Shown one piece after another: positions 1-8,828 of a stretch of 39,979 nucleotides of DNA. Under the pieces are notes generated by a model. It was given only the letters and a program-made list of their open reading frames with translations, ran no database searches and was not told the origin of the DNA. Origin of the DNA: JBJKPP01 sp046706145 (GTDB lineage Bacteria; Bacteroidota; Ignavibacteria; Ignavibacteriales; Ignavibacteriaceae); assembly GCA_046706145.1 (NCBI GenBank), contig JBJKPP010000105.1:1-39979 (forward strand), written 5' to 3'. The position numbers and the translations under genes are program-made. Position 1 is the first letter of the stretch. Each line of letters opens with the position of its first letter.

Positions 1-1881
1 AATTATGAATTATTACTAAGATTAGTTGGTCCAGATGGAAAATCTATTTCTACTTCTAGTGAAAAGTTTACAATTCAAAAAGAAGAAGAAAAAGATTTCA
101 GTAAAGAAATTGATATAAGAAATGCTGAGTTTTGGTCTCCCGACAACCCGCAATCCTATACTCTTCAGGCAGAAATAACATTAGATAATCAGACTATAGA
201 TATAACTAATAAATCATTTTCGATATACTCTTTAAGCTCGGATAGTAGTTCGATTTACCTCAATGGACAACCTTATCAATTAGCGGGTGTAACATATATC
301 CCATCATTTGACGACCATGGTAATTTAACAACTTACAGCGATATGGAAAAGGACATTAGAATAATAAAGAATTTAGGATTTAATACTGTTAGATTTGCAA
401 AGTGCTCACCCAATCCATATTATTTACAGCTTTGCCAAAAATATGGACTTCTAGCTTTTATAGAATTACCTTTAAACGGAATACCCGGCGTAATAACCGA
501 AGACCAGAATTTTGCAGCCCGATGTGAAAATTACCTACATGGATTTCTTGATGCCTACTTAACATATCCTTCTGTCGCTGCTGTTGGTGTGGGCAGTTCT
601 TACCTTCCAAATCTGGATAAAAATATTTCTTTAATTGAAAAACTGGGAGCAGACGTTAAGGATAGGAGTAATATTTTAACTTACTGCTCTTTTAACGGTT
701 TTAATCTTACAAACATTAAAAATATTGATTTATACGGCATAGAACTTTTTAACTCCTCTCCCAAAAACAATTTAGAAAATTTTCTTTCCACCGAACATGA
801 ATTTGGAAAAGGAAGAACATTTATTAGTGAAGCCACATATCCTATTAATATGGGAAAAACGGATGGTTACGTAAACGAGTTTTCTTACGAAGCCCAGGCA
901 AAATATTTTAGCGATTTGATTGACTTCGCAAAAAAGAATTCCATATCAGGATATTTTATCAACACAATGTTTGATTTTGAGGGTGACTTCTCTCCTTTAA
1001 TTTCCGGATACAGCGAGAAGAATATTTATAATATTGGCATACTGCCTGAAAATCGAAGTACAGAAACATTAAGTTACAAAGTGATTTTCGCAAAGCTTTA
1101 TCACCAGGAAAGTATTACAATACCAATTGGCAGCAAAAAGAATGATGCACCAATGGAGTTTATTGTATTCGGAATTTTGTTAGCTATATTTCTTGGTATA
1201 ATTGTCAATTCCGGAAGGAAGTTTAGAGAAGATGCAACCCGCGCGTTAATGCGGCCGTACAACTTTTTTGCAGATGTTCGGGACCAAAGAATTATTTCAG
1301 GGTTTCAAACTGTTATTTTAGCTCTTATAATTTCTGCAGTATTAGCTCTTATAACCAGCAATATATTTTTTTACTTTCGGACAAGTTTGGAATTTGATAA
1401 AATTTTGATATCTACTGGCAGTGCAAAACTTACAAATATAGCCAGTTATCTATCCTGGCACCCCTTTACTTCATTATTATACTTATCCGCTTTTTACGTT
1501 GTACTTCTGGCTGTATTAACTATCATAATTAAGATTGCCTCGCTATTTGTACGCAACATAGTTTTTTATTCTAACATTTATTTCACAACCACGTGGGCGC
1601 TTTTACCTTGCGTGCTCTTAATTCCGGTTGGAATTGTTCTTTACAGAATCTTAGTAGCAGACGTTGCTAATTTTTACATTTATTTGTTTTTATTTATTTT
1701 CATTATTTGGGTATTGTATAGACTTATTAAAGGGATTTATGTAATTTTTGATGTGAATGCGGGTGGAGTATATTTTTATTCCATTTTGATTGTTCTTTTA
1801 ATTTGTGCTTCGGTTGTTATTTACCTGCAAGTCAGGAACTCTTTTTTAGATTATTTTTTCTACACATTAAAACAATTTTGA
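1..1881 (+). CDS. GH2-like glycosidase fold fused to a Yip1-like membrane domain (5' partial)
   Basis: The frame is open from base 1, so the start lies outside the window; 626 residues are visible. The visible N-terminus resembles the end of the GH2 beta-sandwich (FWSPDNPQSYTL), followed by LNGQPYQLAGV and DIRIIKNLGFNTVRF, as at the start of a GH2 TIM barrel. The usual GNE acid/base motif is GSS here (bases 592-600), while a glutamate in FISEATYP (bases 829-831) could match the nucleophile position. After the barrel come a transmembrane helix (FIVFGILLAIFLGIIVNSG), the linker RPYNFFADVRDQRI and about five more hydrophobic segments resembling a Yip1-type domain. It is probably a membrane-anchored carbohydrate-binding or degenerate glycosidase protein rather than an active hydrolase. 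smc begins 9 nt after its stop. Family membership is fairly sure; function is unknown. Confidence 0.75.
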   Translation, partial: NYELLLRLVGPDGKSISTSSEKFTIQKEEEKDFSKEIDIRNAEFWSPDNPQSYTLQAEITLDNQTIDITNKSFSIYSLSSDSSSIYLNGQPYQLAGVTYIPSFDDHGNLTTYSDMEKDIRIIKNLGFNTVRFAKCSPNPYYLQLCQKYGLLAFIELPLNGIPGVITEDQNFAARCENYLHGFLDAYLTYPSVAAVGVGSSYLPNLDKNISLIEKLGADVKDRSNILTYCSFNGFNLTNIKNIDLYGIELFNSSPKNNLENFLSTEHEFGKGRTFISEATYPINMGKTDGYVNEFSYEAQAKYFSDLIDFAKKNSISGYFINTMFDFEGDFSPLISGYSEKNIYNIGILPENRSTETLSYKVIFAKLYHQESITIPIGSKKNDAPMEFIVFGILLAIFLGIIVNSGRKFREDATRALMRPYNFFADVRDQRIISGFQTVILALIISAVLALITSNIFFYFRTSLEFDKILISTGSAKLTNIASYLSWHPFTSLLYLSAFYVVLLAVLTIIIKIASLFVRNIVFYSNIYFTTTWALLPCVLLIPVGIVLYRILVADVANFYIYLFLFIFIIWVLYRLIKGIYVIFDVNAGGVYFYSILIVLLICASVVIYLQVRNSFLDYFFYTLKQF

Positions 1882-1890
1882 GTCTGAATA

Positions 1891-4800
1891 TTGTATTTAT
1901 CGAAATTAGAAATATTAGGATTTAAGTCATTCGCAAACAGAACTATTATAAACTTCAACAGCGGAATTACCTCTGTAGTTGGACCAAATGGCTGCGGAAA
2001 AACAAACATAGTAGATGCAATAAGATGGTGCTTAGGCGAGCAGCGTAGTGGAACTTTAAGAAGTGATAAGATGGAAAATGTCATTTTCAATGGCAGTTCT
2101 ACGAAAAAGCCGATGGGGATGGCAGAAGTTTCATTAACCATTCAGAACAACAAAGGCATTCTTCCTACTGAATATTCCGAAGTTACAATTACACGCAGAA
2201 TTTTCCGTTCCGGGGAAAGTGAATATCTTCTTAACAAAAATCTTTGCCGTTTAAAAGATATCACAAATCTTTTTCTCGATACTGGTATAGGCTCAAATGC
2301 TTATTCTGTAATTGAATTAAAGATGATAGAAACCATCCTGAGCAGCAAAGCCGAGGAGAGAAGAACTCTTTTTGAAGAAGCTGCCGGAGTTAATAAATAC
2401 AAATTAAGAAGAAGACTAGCACTAAGAAAACTTGAAGAAGTTAAATCTGACCTAACAAGAGTGAATGATATTGTTTCCGAGGTTCAGAAAAAAGTTAACT
2501 CTTTAGAGAGACAGGCAAAAAAGGCAGATAGATACAACAAAATTTCAACCGAGCTGAAAGAGCTTGAAATAGACCTTGCTGAAAAAGAGCTGTCCCTATT
2601 TAACTTGAAAAGAGAAAGTGCAAAGCAGAAAAAAGAAGAATATTCTAGCGAGAAGATAAACATTGATTCGGAACTCGCAAAAATAAATGAAAAAATTAAA
2701 GAAATAAGACAAAATTTAAAAGAAGTAGAATACCAACTAAAAAGTAAAAACTCGGAAGTTAACACAGTAACAGAAAAGATCTTTAACAGCAAAAAAGATA
2801 TCTCGGTTAACGAAGAAAGAATTCACGCACTTCAATCTAATATCGAGAGATATCAAAAAGAACAAGAAGAGTTAAAAATTCAGCTAAACAAAACAATTGA
2901 ATCAATAAACAACTACGAGCAAAATCTTTCTGAGACAAAAGAAAAGACTACCCACAAAATAAAAGAGAAAGAGGAAAAGCTCGAGTACCACAACAAAGTG
3001 AAACTTGCTCTGGAGGAAAAAAGAGCTAATCTAAAAGTTCAATCCGAAAAACAATTCGAAAATTACAAGGAAATAACAAACCAGGAAAATCAGCTTTCGA
3101 ACGTTGAAAAACTATTGGAATCAAAGAACTATGAAATCGAAAAACTTCAGATAAAGATACAGAATTTGACAAGCAACATCGCTAAAACTTTTGGTTTTAT
3201 CTCCGAGTTGAATAACGAAAAAGAAGACTCTGAGAAAAAGCTAAAAGAAGCGGAGGATACATTTCAGAGTAAACAAAAAGAAAAAGAGGATTCTGAAAAA
3301 AAGCTAAATGAGCTTAAAGAAAATGAACTTCAGCTTAGATCTGATTTGAATACTCTTAGGGAAAAAATAAATTTTATCCAAAACCTGATAAATAATCTTG
3401 AGGGGATTTCTAAAGGTGCTAAAGCTTTAATAGAAGACGACACCTGGACCCAAAACGAAAAAGCTTTGTCCGCTCACATTGGCAGCACTTCAAACGAACT
3501 TAGATATGCAATCGAAGCCTCCCTAAAGAATAACTTGAATAATATTCTGGTAGAATCTTTAGAAGATTTACATAAAGGAATCGAATTTCTAAGAAATAAA
3601 GAAAAGGGAAAGGCAAGTTTCTTCGTTGTCCGGCGGCTGCCGGATAACAAAGGATTTTTTGATAAACTTCATGAATATTCTATGAAAAGAAAATCAGAGA
3701 ATATTCAAGAAGATGTAAACTTTGTCGGTTGGGCAAAGGAAAACATTAAAACAGAAAATTCATGGCAGCCCTTCTTTTCTAGAATTTTGAACAGGACTGC
3801 AATTATTAAAGATTTGAATTCTGCTTTACAACTTTCAAAAAGTTATCCTCAATTCAACTTCGCAACTCTCGAAGGAGATTACATTGATTCAAACGGAGTT
3901 GTAGAAGCTGGTTCAATTCTTAATCTGGATGAATCTTTCTTTGGAAGAAAACAATATTTAGAGAGCTTAAAAGCAGAATATCCGAATCTGGAAAGTCAAA
4001 TTGAAAATATCAAAAAAGAAATAGAAAATGTAGAAACGCACATTGGTTCGATTGATCTCAAAAGTTTGGCAGAAGAAAGTAAATTAATTACCAACGACAT
4101 ATCAAATATTGAAAAACAAATTGCTCAGTTCGAATTTGAAAATAAGAAAGCTAAAGACGAATCTGAAAAAATTAATAAAGATATTCAAGAGTTGATTAAC
4201 GAAATAAATGTTCTGGATAAAGAAAAGAATGAACTGATTAGTATTCTGGCTGCCCAGAATGAGAAGAAAGAAGCTTCACAATTACAGCTGAAGAATTTGG
4301 AAGAAGAGTTCAACATAAATGAAAAAGAATATAATGCTGCACTGGGAGCATATAATAATTTAACACTTGAGTTAGAAAGATTGCAGGGAGAAACCAGGAA
4401 CCTGGAAAACTCAATTAAAAGATCAGAAGAAAATATAGAAAACACGAAGAAATTAATAGAAAAAAGAGACTTTGACATAACTTCTTCTTTTGAAGAAAAA
4501 GGAAATCTTGAAAAAAGTATTCTAGCAAGAAAAGAAAGTCTGCAACAACTGGAATCAGAAAAAGCAGTATTTATTGAACAAGAAAAAGAAATAGACAAAA
4601 ATTACAACGATCTGAAGACGCAGGCTGGTAATCTGGAAGATTCTCAAAACGACTTGAGGACAAAAAGAGACGAAATATCGGAATCAATTCACAAAGAAGA
4701 TATGAGTCTCAATGAGTTAAGCTTGAAGACGAACAATCTCGTTGAAAACATTAAAGAAAATTATTCTATAACATTGGAGAGAAAAACATTCGATGATCTC

Positions 4801-5484
4801 GAATCGTTTGATTTTCAGTCGAGAACTGAAGAAGTTCACGCATTAAAAGAAAAAATAAAATCTTTAGGAGCAATCAACCTTTTGGCTTATTCTGAGTTTG
4901 AAGAAGAAAAAGATAGGCTGAACTTTCTCACCAAGCAAAGGGATGATTTGATAGAATCCGAAAAAGACATAATAAAAACAATTGAAGAAATAAATAATAC
5001 AGCACAATCAAAATTTGTTGAAACTTTTGAACAAATAAGGGGACACTTTGTAGAAATCTTCAGAAACTTATTCAACCCTGGTGACGAAGCAGACTTGAAA
5101 TTGGAAGAAGGTGCTGACCCGCTTGAAGCTAAAATAGAAATAATTGCAAAACCGAAAGGTAAACGTCCAACATCAATTGAGTTACTGTCTGGAGGTGAAA
5201 AAACTCTCACAGCAATAGCGCTTTTATTCGCAATTTATCTAGTAAAACCAAGTCCGTTCTGTATTCTCGATGAAATTGATGCTCCTTTAGATGATGCAAA
5301 TATCGACCGCTTTACAAAGATTCTTGAAGATTTCAGCAAAAACACACAGTTCATCGTTGTAACTCATAACAAGCGAACAATGGAAGCTGCCAGCACTCTC
5401 TACGGAGTAACGATGCAGGAAGAAGGAATTTCGAAATTGGTAAGCGTTAGATTCAGTGAGGATTTTGCACTCGTCTCATCATGA
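1891..5484 (+). CDS. smc: Chromosome segregation protein SMC
   Basis: This is a cytoplasmic ATPase that dimerises and, with ScpA/ScpB (not in this window), loads on DNA to organise and segregate chromosomes. The protein has 1197 residues, normal for bacterial SMC. The N-terminal head has the P-loop GPNGCGKTN (31-39). A long charged coiled coil follows, then a hinge at about residues 505-670 that includes GISKGAKALI, then a second coiled coil. The C-terminal head has signature LSGGEKT (1099-1105) and Walker B ILDEIDAPLDDA (catalytic D1127-E1128). The start is TTG: MYLSKLEILGFKSFANRT matches the invariant SMC N-terminus, and no better in-frame codon lies between it and the upstream stop. It overlaps the next gene by 4 nt (ATGA), indicating cotranscription. 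Confidence 0.97.
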   Translation: MYLSKLEILGFKSFANRTIINFNSGITSVVGPNGCGKTNIVDAIRWCLGEQRSGTLRSDKMENVIFNGSSTKKPMGMAEVSLTIQNNKGILPTEYSEVTITRRIFRSGESEYLLNKNLCRLKDITNLFLDTGIGSNAYSVIELKMIETILSSKAEERRTLFEEAAGVNKYKLRRRLALRKLEEVKSDLTRVNDIVSEVQKKVNSLERQAKKADRYNKISTELKELEIDLAEKELSLFNLKRESAKQKKEEYSSEKINIDSELAKINEKIKEIRQNLKEVEYQLKSKNSEVNTVTEKIFNSKKDISVNEERIHALQSNIERYQKEQEELKIQLNKTIESINNYEQNLSETKEKTTHKIKEKEEKLEYHNKVKLALEEKRANLKVQSEKQFENYKEITNQENQLSNVEKLLESKNYEIEKLQIKIQNLTSNIAKTFGFISELNNEKEDSEKKLKEAEDTFQSKQKEKEDSEKKLNELKENELQLRSDLNTLREKINFIQNLINNLEGISKGAKALIEDDTWTQNEKALSAHIGSTSNELRYAIEASLKNNLNNILVESLEDLHKGIEFLRNKEKGKASFFVVRRLPDNKGFFDKLHEYSMKRKSENIQEDVNFVGWAKENIKTENSWQPFFSRILNRTAIIKDLNSALQLSKSYPQFNFATLEGDYIDSNGVVEAGSILNLDESFFGRKQYLESLKAEYPNLESQIENIKKEIENVETHIGSIDLKSLAEESKLITNDISNIEKQIAQFEFENKKAKDESEKINKDIQELINEINVLDKEKNELISILAAQNEKKEASQLQLKNLEEEFNINEKEYNAALGAYNNLTLELERLQGETRNLENSIKRSEENIENTKKLIEKRDFDITSSFEEKGNLEKSILARKESLQQLESEKAVFIEQEKEIDKNYNDLKTQAGNLEDSQNDLRTKRDEISESIHKEDMSLNELSLKTNNLVENIKENYSITLERKTFDDLESFDFQSRTEEVHALKEKIKSLGAINLLAYSEFEEEKDRLNFLTKQRDDLIESEKDIIKTIEEINNTAQSKFVETFEQIRGHFVEIFRNLFNPGDEADLKLEEGADPLEAKIEIIAKPKGKRPTSIELLSGGEKTLTAIALLFAIYLVKPSPFCILDEIDAPLDDANIDRFTKILEDFSKNTQFIVVTHNKRTMEAASTLYGVTMQEEGISKLVSVRFSEDFALVSS

Positions 5485-6239
5485 CTAAAACTCAAACCGA
5501 ATTTGCCACAACAAATGCGCCGAGGAAAGTCTTCAAGATATTTGTTGATTTCGATGGAACCATCACAAAATTAGATGTTGGTGAAAATCTCTTCAGAAAA
5601 TTTGGCGACGAAGCAAGAGTAAAAGAAACCATAGATAATTATTTATCTGAAATAATTTCCTCCAAAGAAATGTGGCTTTCTTTGTGCAAGTCTGCCAGAG
5701 TTACAGATAAACAACAACTTTTTGATTTTATTGACTCAATTGAAATAGACGAAACTTTCATAGAATTTGCAGAATATTGTGAATCCAACCATTTTGATAT
5801 CTATATTTTAAGCGATGGTTTCGACCTTTATATTGATAGAATTTTAAAAAGAGAAAAACTGGAACACTTAAAATATTTTTCCAACAAAATGACAATCAAT
5901 AAGAATAATGAACTACTTCCCTCTTTTCCCTATTTAGATATAGATTATAAAAATTCTGCTAACTGCAAAAGAAACCACATCATAAATTTAAGCGGAGATG
6001 ATGAGTTTACTATATTTGTTGGCGATGGGTTTTCGGACAGATATACAGTTGCTTATTGTGATTTCATTTTTGCAAAAGATGATCTGCTTAAATATTGTGA
6101 AGTTGAGAAAATAACATATTTTCCATATTCAAATTTTTCCGATGTTATCAAAAGAATTGAAAAACTAAAGGCTAAAAAAAGACTAAAGAAAAGACATCAG
6201 GCTGTTCTTAAAAGAAATGAAGCCTACATGCAGGAATAA
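5481..6239 (+). CDS. HAD-superfamily phosphatase, MtnX-like (HAD-IB)
   Basis: This is a predicted cytoplasmic phosphomonoesterase of the HAD-IB group, 252 residues. Motif I is FVDFDGTIT (nucleophile D23, acid/base D25), motif II is ILSDGFD (S111), the motif III lysine is likely K163 (NCKRNHI) and motif IV is VGDGFSDR (D182, D186). All catalytic positions are present, so it should be active. The closest family I recognise is MtnX, which dephosphorylates a methionine-salvage intermediate, but no other mtn gene is nearby and HAD-IB members have varied substrates (phosphoserine, phospholipid head groups), so the substrate is open. The C-terminus ends in a very basic helix (about 220-252), which might bind nucleic acid or membrane. 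It overlaps smc by 4 nt. Confidence 0.85.
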   Translation: MTKTQTEFATTNAPRKVFKIFVDFDGTITKLDVGENLFRKFGDEARVKETIDNYLSEIISSKEMWLSLCKSARVTDKQQLFDFIDSIEIDETFIEFAEYCESNHFDIYILSDGFDLYIDRILKREKLEHLKYFSNKMTINKNNELLPSFPYLDIDYKNSANCKRNHIINLSGDDEFTIFVGDGFSDRYTVAYCDFIFAKDDLLKYCEVEKITYFPYSNFSDVIKRIEKLKAKKRLKKRHQAVLKRNEAYMQE

Positions 6240-6245
6240 TAAAAC

Positions 6246-6830
6246 ATGAGTTTGGGTCAAAAAATATTTAAATACAGAAGCTATACGCCAATTCCCTTTT
6301 TAGTTCTCATGCTACTTTACGAAAATGCTAATATTTGGAGCCTTATCCTCGGCTTCCTAATCGCCGTTTTGGGTGAACTAATAAGATTATGGGGAGTAAG
6401 CTGGGCAGGCAGCGAAACAAGAACCACCGGAACGGTGGGTGGCGCTTTTCTAATAGTCAAAGGGCCATTTGCGCATGTTAGAAATCCTCTTTATGTAGGA
6501 AACATTTTAATGTACCTGGGAATTGGCATAATGTCTTTCGCATTGTTTCCATATTTGCAAATTGTCGCTCTCATATTTTTTTCATTTCAATATTATTTCA
6601 TTGTTAAGGAAGAAGAAAATTATCTTAGAAGTACTTTTACATCCGAATTTGAAAACTATTGTAATAATGTCCCCCGGTTTTTTCCAAGAATAACCAAATA
6701 CAAGCCGGATAACACTCAACAACCTCCATTCAGTTTAAAAGCAGGATTTCGTTCGGAAAAGAGAACTTTCCAGGCTTTTGGATTAGTAATTATTACAATC
6801 ATGCTCATCTGGTTCATCAGAAGACTATAG
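6246..6830 (+). CDS. Isoprenylcysteine carboxyl methyltransferase/PEMT-family membrane protein
   Basis: An integral membrane protein of 194 residues. The hallmark of the ICMT/PEMT superfamily is present: FAHVRNPLYVGN (76-86) followed by EEENYL (122-127) and EFENYCNNVPRFFPR (134-148), which in characterised members bind S-adenosylmethionine and the lipid-like acceptor. There are three to four hydrophobic helices in the core, plus an extra C-terminal helix at about 177-191 (FGLVIITIMLIWF) that many short relatives lack. Bacterial members methylate unknown lipids or prenylated compounds, so the acceptor cannot be named. It starts 6 nt after the HAD gene and 43 nt before lpxB, suggesting a shared transcript with envelope genes. 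Confidence 0.85.
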   Translation: MSLGQKIFKYRSYTPIPFLVLMLLYENANIWSLILGFLIAVLGELIRLWGVSWAGSETRTTGTVGGAFLIVKGPFAHVRNPLYVGNILMYLGIGIMSFALFPYLQIVALIFFSFQYYFIVKEEENYLRSTFTSEFENYCNNVPRFFPRITKYKPDNTQQPPFSLKAGFRSEKRTFQAFGLVIITIMLIWFIRRL

Positions 6831-6873
6831 CGTAAGGCTATTACATTAGAAATTCATAAAAGAATTGGCCGCT

Positions 6874-8013
6874 ATGCGAAACGAAAAGAACTTAATGATA
6901 ATTGCAGGCGAAGTGTCTGGAGACTTGCATGGTTCTTCATTAGTCAAAGAATTGAAAACCCTTGACCCAAGTTTGAAGATTTACGGAATTGGCGGGGATA
7001 AAATGATCAAAGCTGGAATGGACGCAAATTTCCATATTAAAGATATGGCATTTCTTGGTTTTGTTGAAGTTGTTAGACATGTTCCCCTTATCAGAAGAGT
7101 TCAAAAAAAACTAATTGAAATAATAAAAGAAAAGAATATCAAAGCTGTAGTTTTAATCGATTATCCCGGATTTAACTTAAACTTCGCTAAAAAAATAAAA
7201 GAATTAAACATTAAGGTTATATATTATATTTCACCGCAAATTTGGGCTTGGGGAAAAGGCAGGATACAAAAAATTAGAAAATATGTAGATAAGATGATAG
7301 TTGTTTTTCCTTTTGAGGAAAAATTATTCAAAGATGAAAATATTAATGTAGAATTTGTTGGGCATCCACTTTTAGACATCTTAAAAAAATATCAATTTCT
7401 TACAAAAGAAGAATTATACAAAAAGTTTGATTTAGATAATCAAAAAGAAATTCTTCTTCTTTTGCCCGGTAGTCGAAGACATGAAGTAGAGAAAATTTTC
7501 CCAGAAATGATTAAAGCAGCAGAAAAACTCTCGCGAGAATTTAAGTTTAATATTGTTGTTTCCGCTGCTCCAAACATAAATGATGAATTTTTCAAAAACA
7601 CTGCTGGACAAACGTCATACATAATAGTAAGAGGTTATAATTACGACTTAATGAAATATGCAAAATTTGGAATAATAAAGTCCGGTACCTCAACTTTAGA
7701 GGCCGCAGTATTTAAATTACCCATGATAATAGTTTACAAAACAAGTTCTTTAACGTACTTAATTGGCAAAAGTTTACTAAAATTAGATAATATCGGAATG
7801 GCAAATATTATTGCTGGTGAAAAAGTTGCTCCGGAATTAATTCAAAATAATTTAAGTGCAGAAAAAATTTTTAACGAGTCAGATAACATTTTAAAGAACG
7901 AAAATTATTATAGAGAGATAAAAAATAAGCTCAGCAAAACGAAAGAAAAATTGGGAACAGAAGGTGCATCCAGAAGAGCAGCAAAATTCGTATATGAACT
8001 TGCCTGCCGATAG
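6874..8013 (+). CDS. lpxB: Lipid-A-disaccharide synthase
   Basis: LpxB is a GT19 glycosyltransferase at the inner membrane that joins UDP-2,3-diacylglucosamine to lipid X to give the lipid A disaccharide. Family motifs run the full length: IIAGEVSGDLHG near the start, IDYPGFNLNFAKK, YYISPQIWAWGKGR, VFPFEEKLF, FVGHPLLD, LLPGSRRHEV and KSGTSTLEAA, then a C-terminal stretch ending GMANIIAGEKVAPELIQ. The length (379 residues) is typical. I chose ATG 6874 over an in-frame TTG at 6865, which would add only three residues and has no better ribosome site. The last codons (LACR, stop) share TGCCTGCCGATA with the reverse complement of the hairpin after ppdK, so the 3' end may have been made by a repeat. 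Confidence 0.95.
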   Translation: MRNEKNLMIIAGEVSGDLHGSSLVKELKTLDPSLKIYGIGGDKMIKAGMDANFHIKDMAFLGFVEVVRHVPLIRRVQKKLIEIIKEKNIKAVVLIDYPGFNLNFAKKIKELNIKVIYYISPQIWAWGKGRIQKIRKYVDKMIVVFPFEEKLFKDENINVEFVGHPLLDILKKYQFLTKEELYKKFDLDNQKEILLLLPGSRRHEVEKIFPEMIKAAEKLSREFKFNIVVSAAPNINDEFFKNTAGQTSYIIVRGYNYDLMKYAKFGIIKSGTSTLEAAVFKLPMIIVYKTSSLTYLIGKSLLKLDNIGMANIIAGEKVAPELIQNNLSAEKIFNESDNILKNENYYREIKNKLSKTKEKLGTEGASRRAAKFVYELACR

Positions 8014-8036
8014 AGTCGGTTGCACAATTTCGAAAA

Positions 8037-8104
8037 TGTCATCCCGACTTGCCGGGATCTCCCCATTTTACAAGATGAGATTTCTCATTTCGGTCAAAAT
8101 GACA
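8037..8104. repeat. Intergenic palindromic element with TGTCAT/ATGACA ends
   Basis: A 68-bp element between lpxB and the acyltransferase gene begins TGTCAT (8037-8042) and ends ATGACA (8099-8104), a perfect terminal inverted repeat. Just inside the left end is a second short dyad, ATCCCG (8041-8046) with CGGGAT (8053-8058). It has no coding potential. The form is that of a short dispersed REP- or MITE-like element; only one copy with these ends was seen in the window, so dispersal is inference. Confidence 0.6.
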
Positions 8105-8146
8105 GTTCTGAGACAAACTCAGTAGGTAGGGCATGCAGGTCTGAGA

Positions 8147-8803
8147 ATGAAAATTAGAAAAGCGCAGCAAGAATTTTTAAGATTTATAGGTGGATTCTCA
8201 CTTTTCGCAGCCGTAAATATTTTATGCAAAACCTTAAGAATCCAAACTGAAAATTATTCTTCTATTGATAAGCTGAAAAAAGAAAACAAAAACTATGTAA
8301 TAGTTTTTTGGCATGGAAGCATGCTTCTCCCCTGGTTTTTGCATAGGAATCAAGGCTTAATTGCTTTAATTAGCAAGAGTAAAGATGGCAATCTTCTCGC
8401 GAAAATCCTTAAAAGTTGGAAATATACTGTGGTGAGAGGGTCAAGTACAGAAGGCGGCGAAGTAGCGCTGGGAATTCTGGTAGATTATGCCAAGAATAAT
8501 TGTTCAATCGCAATTACACCCGACGGACCTAAAGGGCCAAGACACAAATTGAAAGCTGGCGCAGTAATTACTGCAAAAAGAAGCGGGCTGCCATTAATTT
8601 TAATTGGTGTTGGCTTTAAAAGAAAGAGAGAACTAAATAGCTGGGATAAATTTTTTCTACCTGGCTTTTTTTCAAAAGTTAAAGTAATATATTCTGACCC
8701 CATCTTCGTTCAAAAAGAATTAAGTTATGAAGAGACATCAAAAGTAATAGAAAATTGTGAAAATATGTTGAACGAATTGCATGAGAAAGCAAACACTTTT
8801 TGA
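8147..8803 (+). CDS. Lysophospholipid acyltransferase-family protein (DUF374)
   Basis: A membrane-associated acyltransferase of 218 residues. The catalytic-type block is VFWHGSMLLP (54-62, H56), a variant of the HX4D acyltransferase motif as found in DUF374 proteins, followed by SKSKDG, VVRGSSTEGG and TPDGPKGPRHKLK (124-136). The N-terminus (about 11-30) is hydrophobic enough for membrane attachment. It sits between lpxB and lpxK, with 25 nt to lpxK, so a role in acylating lipid A or a precursor is a reasonable inference; no LpxL/LpxM-type late acyltransferase is seen in the window. The ATG follows a 133-nt gap that carries the TGTCAT repeat and no convincing ribosome binding site. Confidence 0.88.
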   Translation: MKIRKAQQEFLRFIGGFSLFAAVNILCKTLRIQTENYSSIDKLKKENKNYVIVFWHGSMLLPWFLHRNQGLIALISKSKDGNLLAKILKSWKYTVVRGSSTEGGEVALGILVDYAKNNCSIAITPDGPKGPRHKLKAGAVITAKRSGLPLILIGVGFKRKRELNSWDKFFLPGFFSKVKVIYSDPIFVQKELSYEETSKVIENCENMLNELHEKANTF

Positions 8804-8828
8804 TTATAATTTTTTGCAAAAAAGTTAA

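Noticed and set aside
4185..4598. Long open frame opposite smc
   Set aside because: It mirrors the coiled-coil codons of smc, is Ser/Phe-rich and has no support; smc is complete on the other strand.
5481..6239. Assigning mtnX firmly
   Set aside because: Catalytic motifs fit, but no methionine-salvage gene is near and HAD-IB substrates vary.
8037..8104. Insertion sequence or CRISPR remnant
   Set aside because: Only 68 bp, no transposase and no repeated spacer structure; described as a palindromic repeat only.
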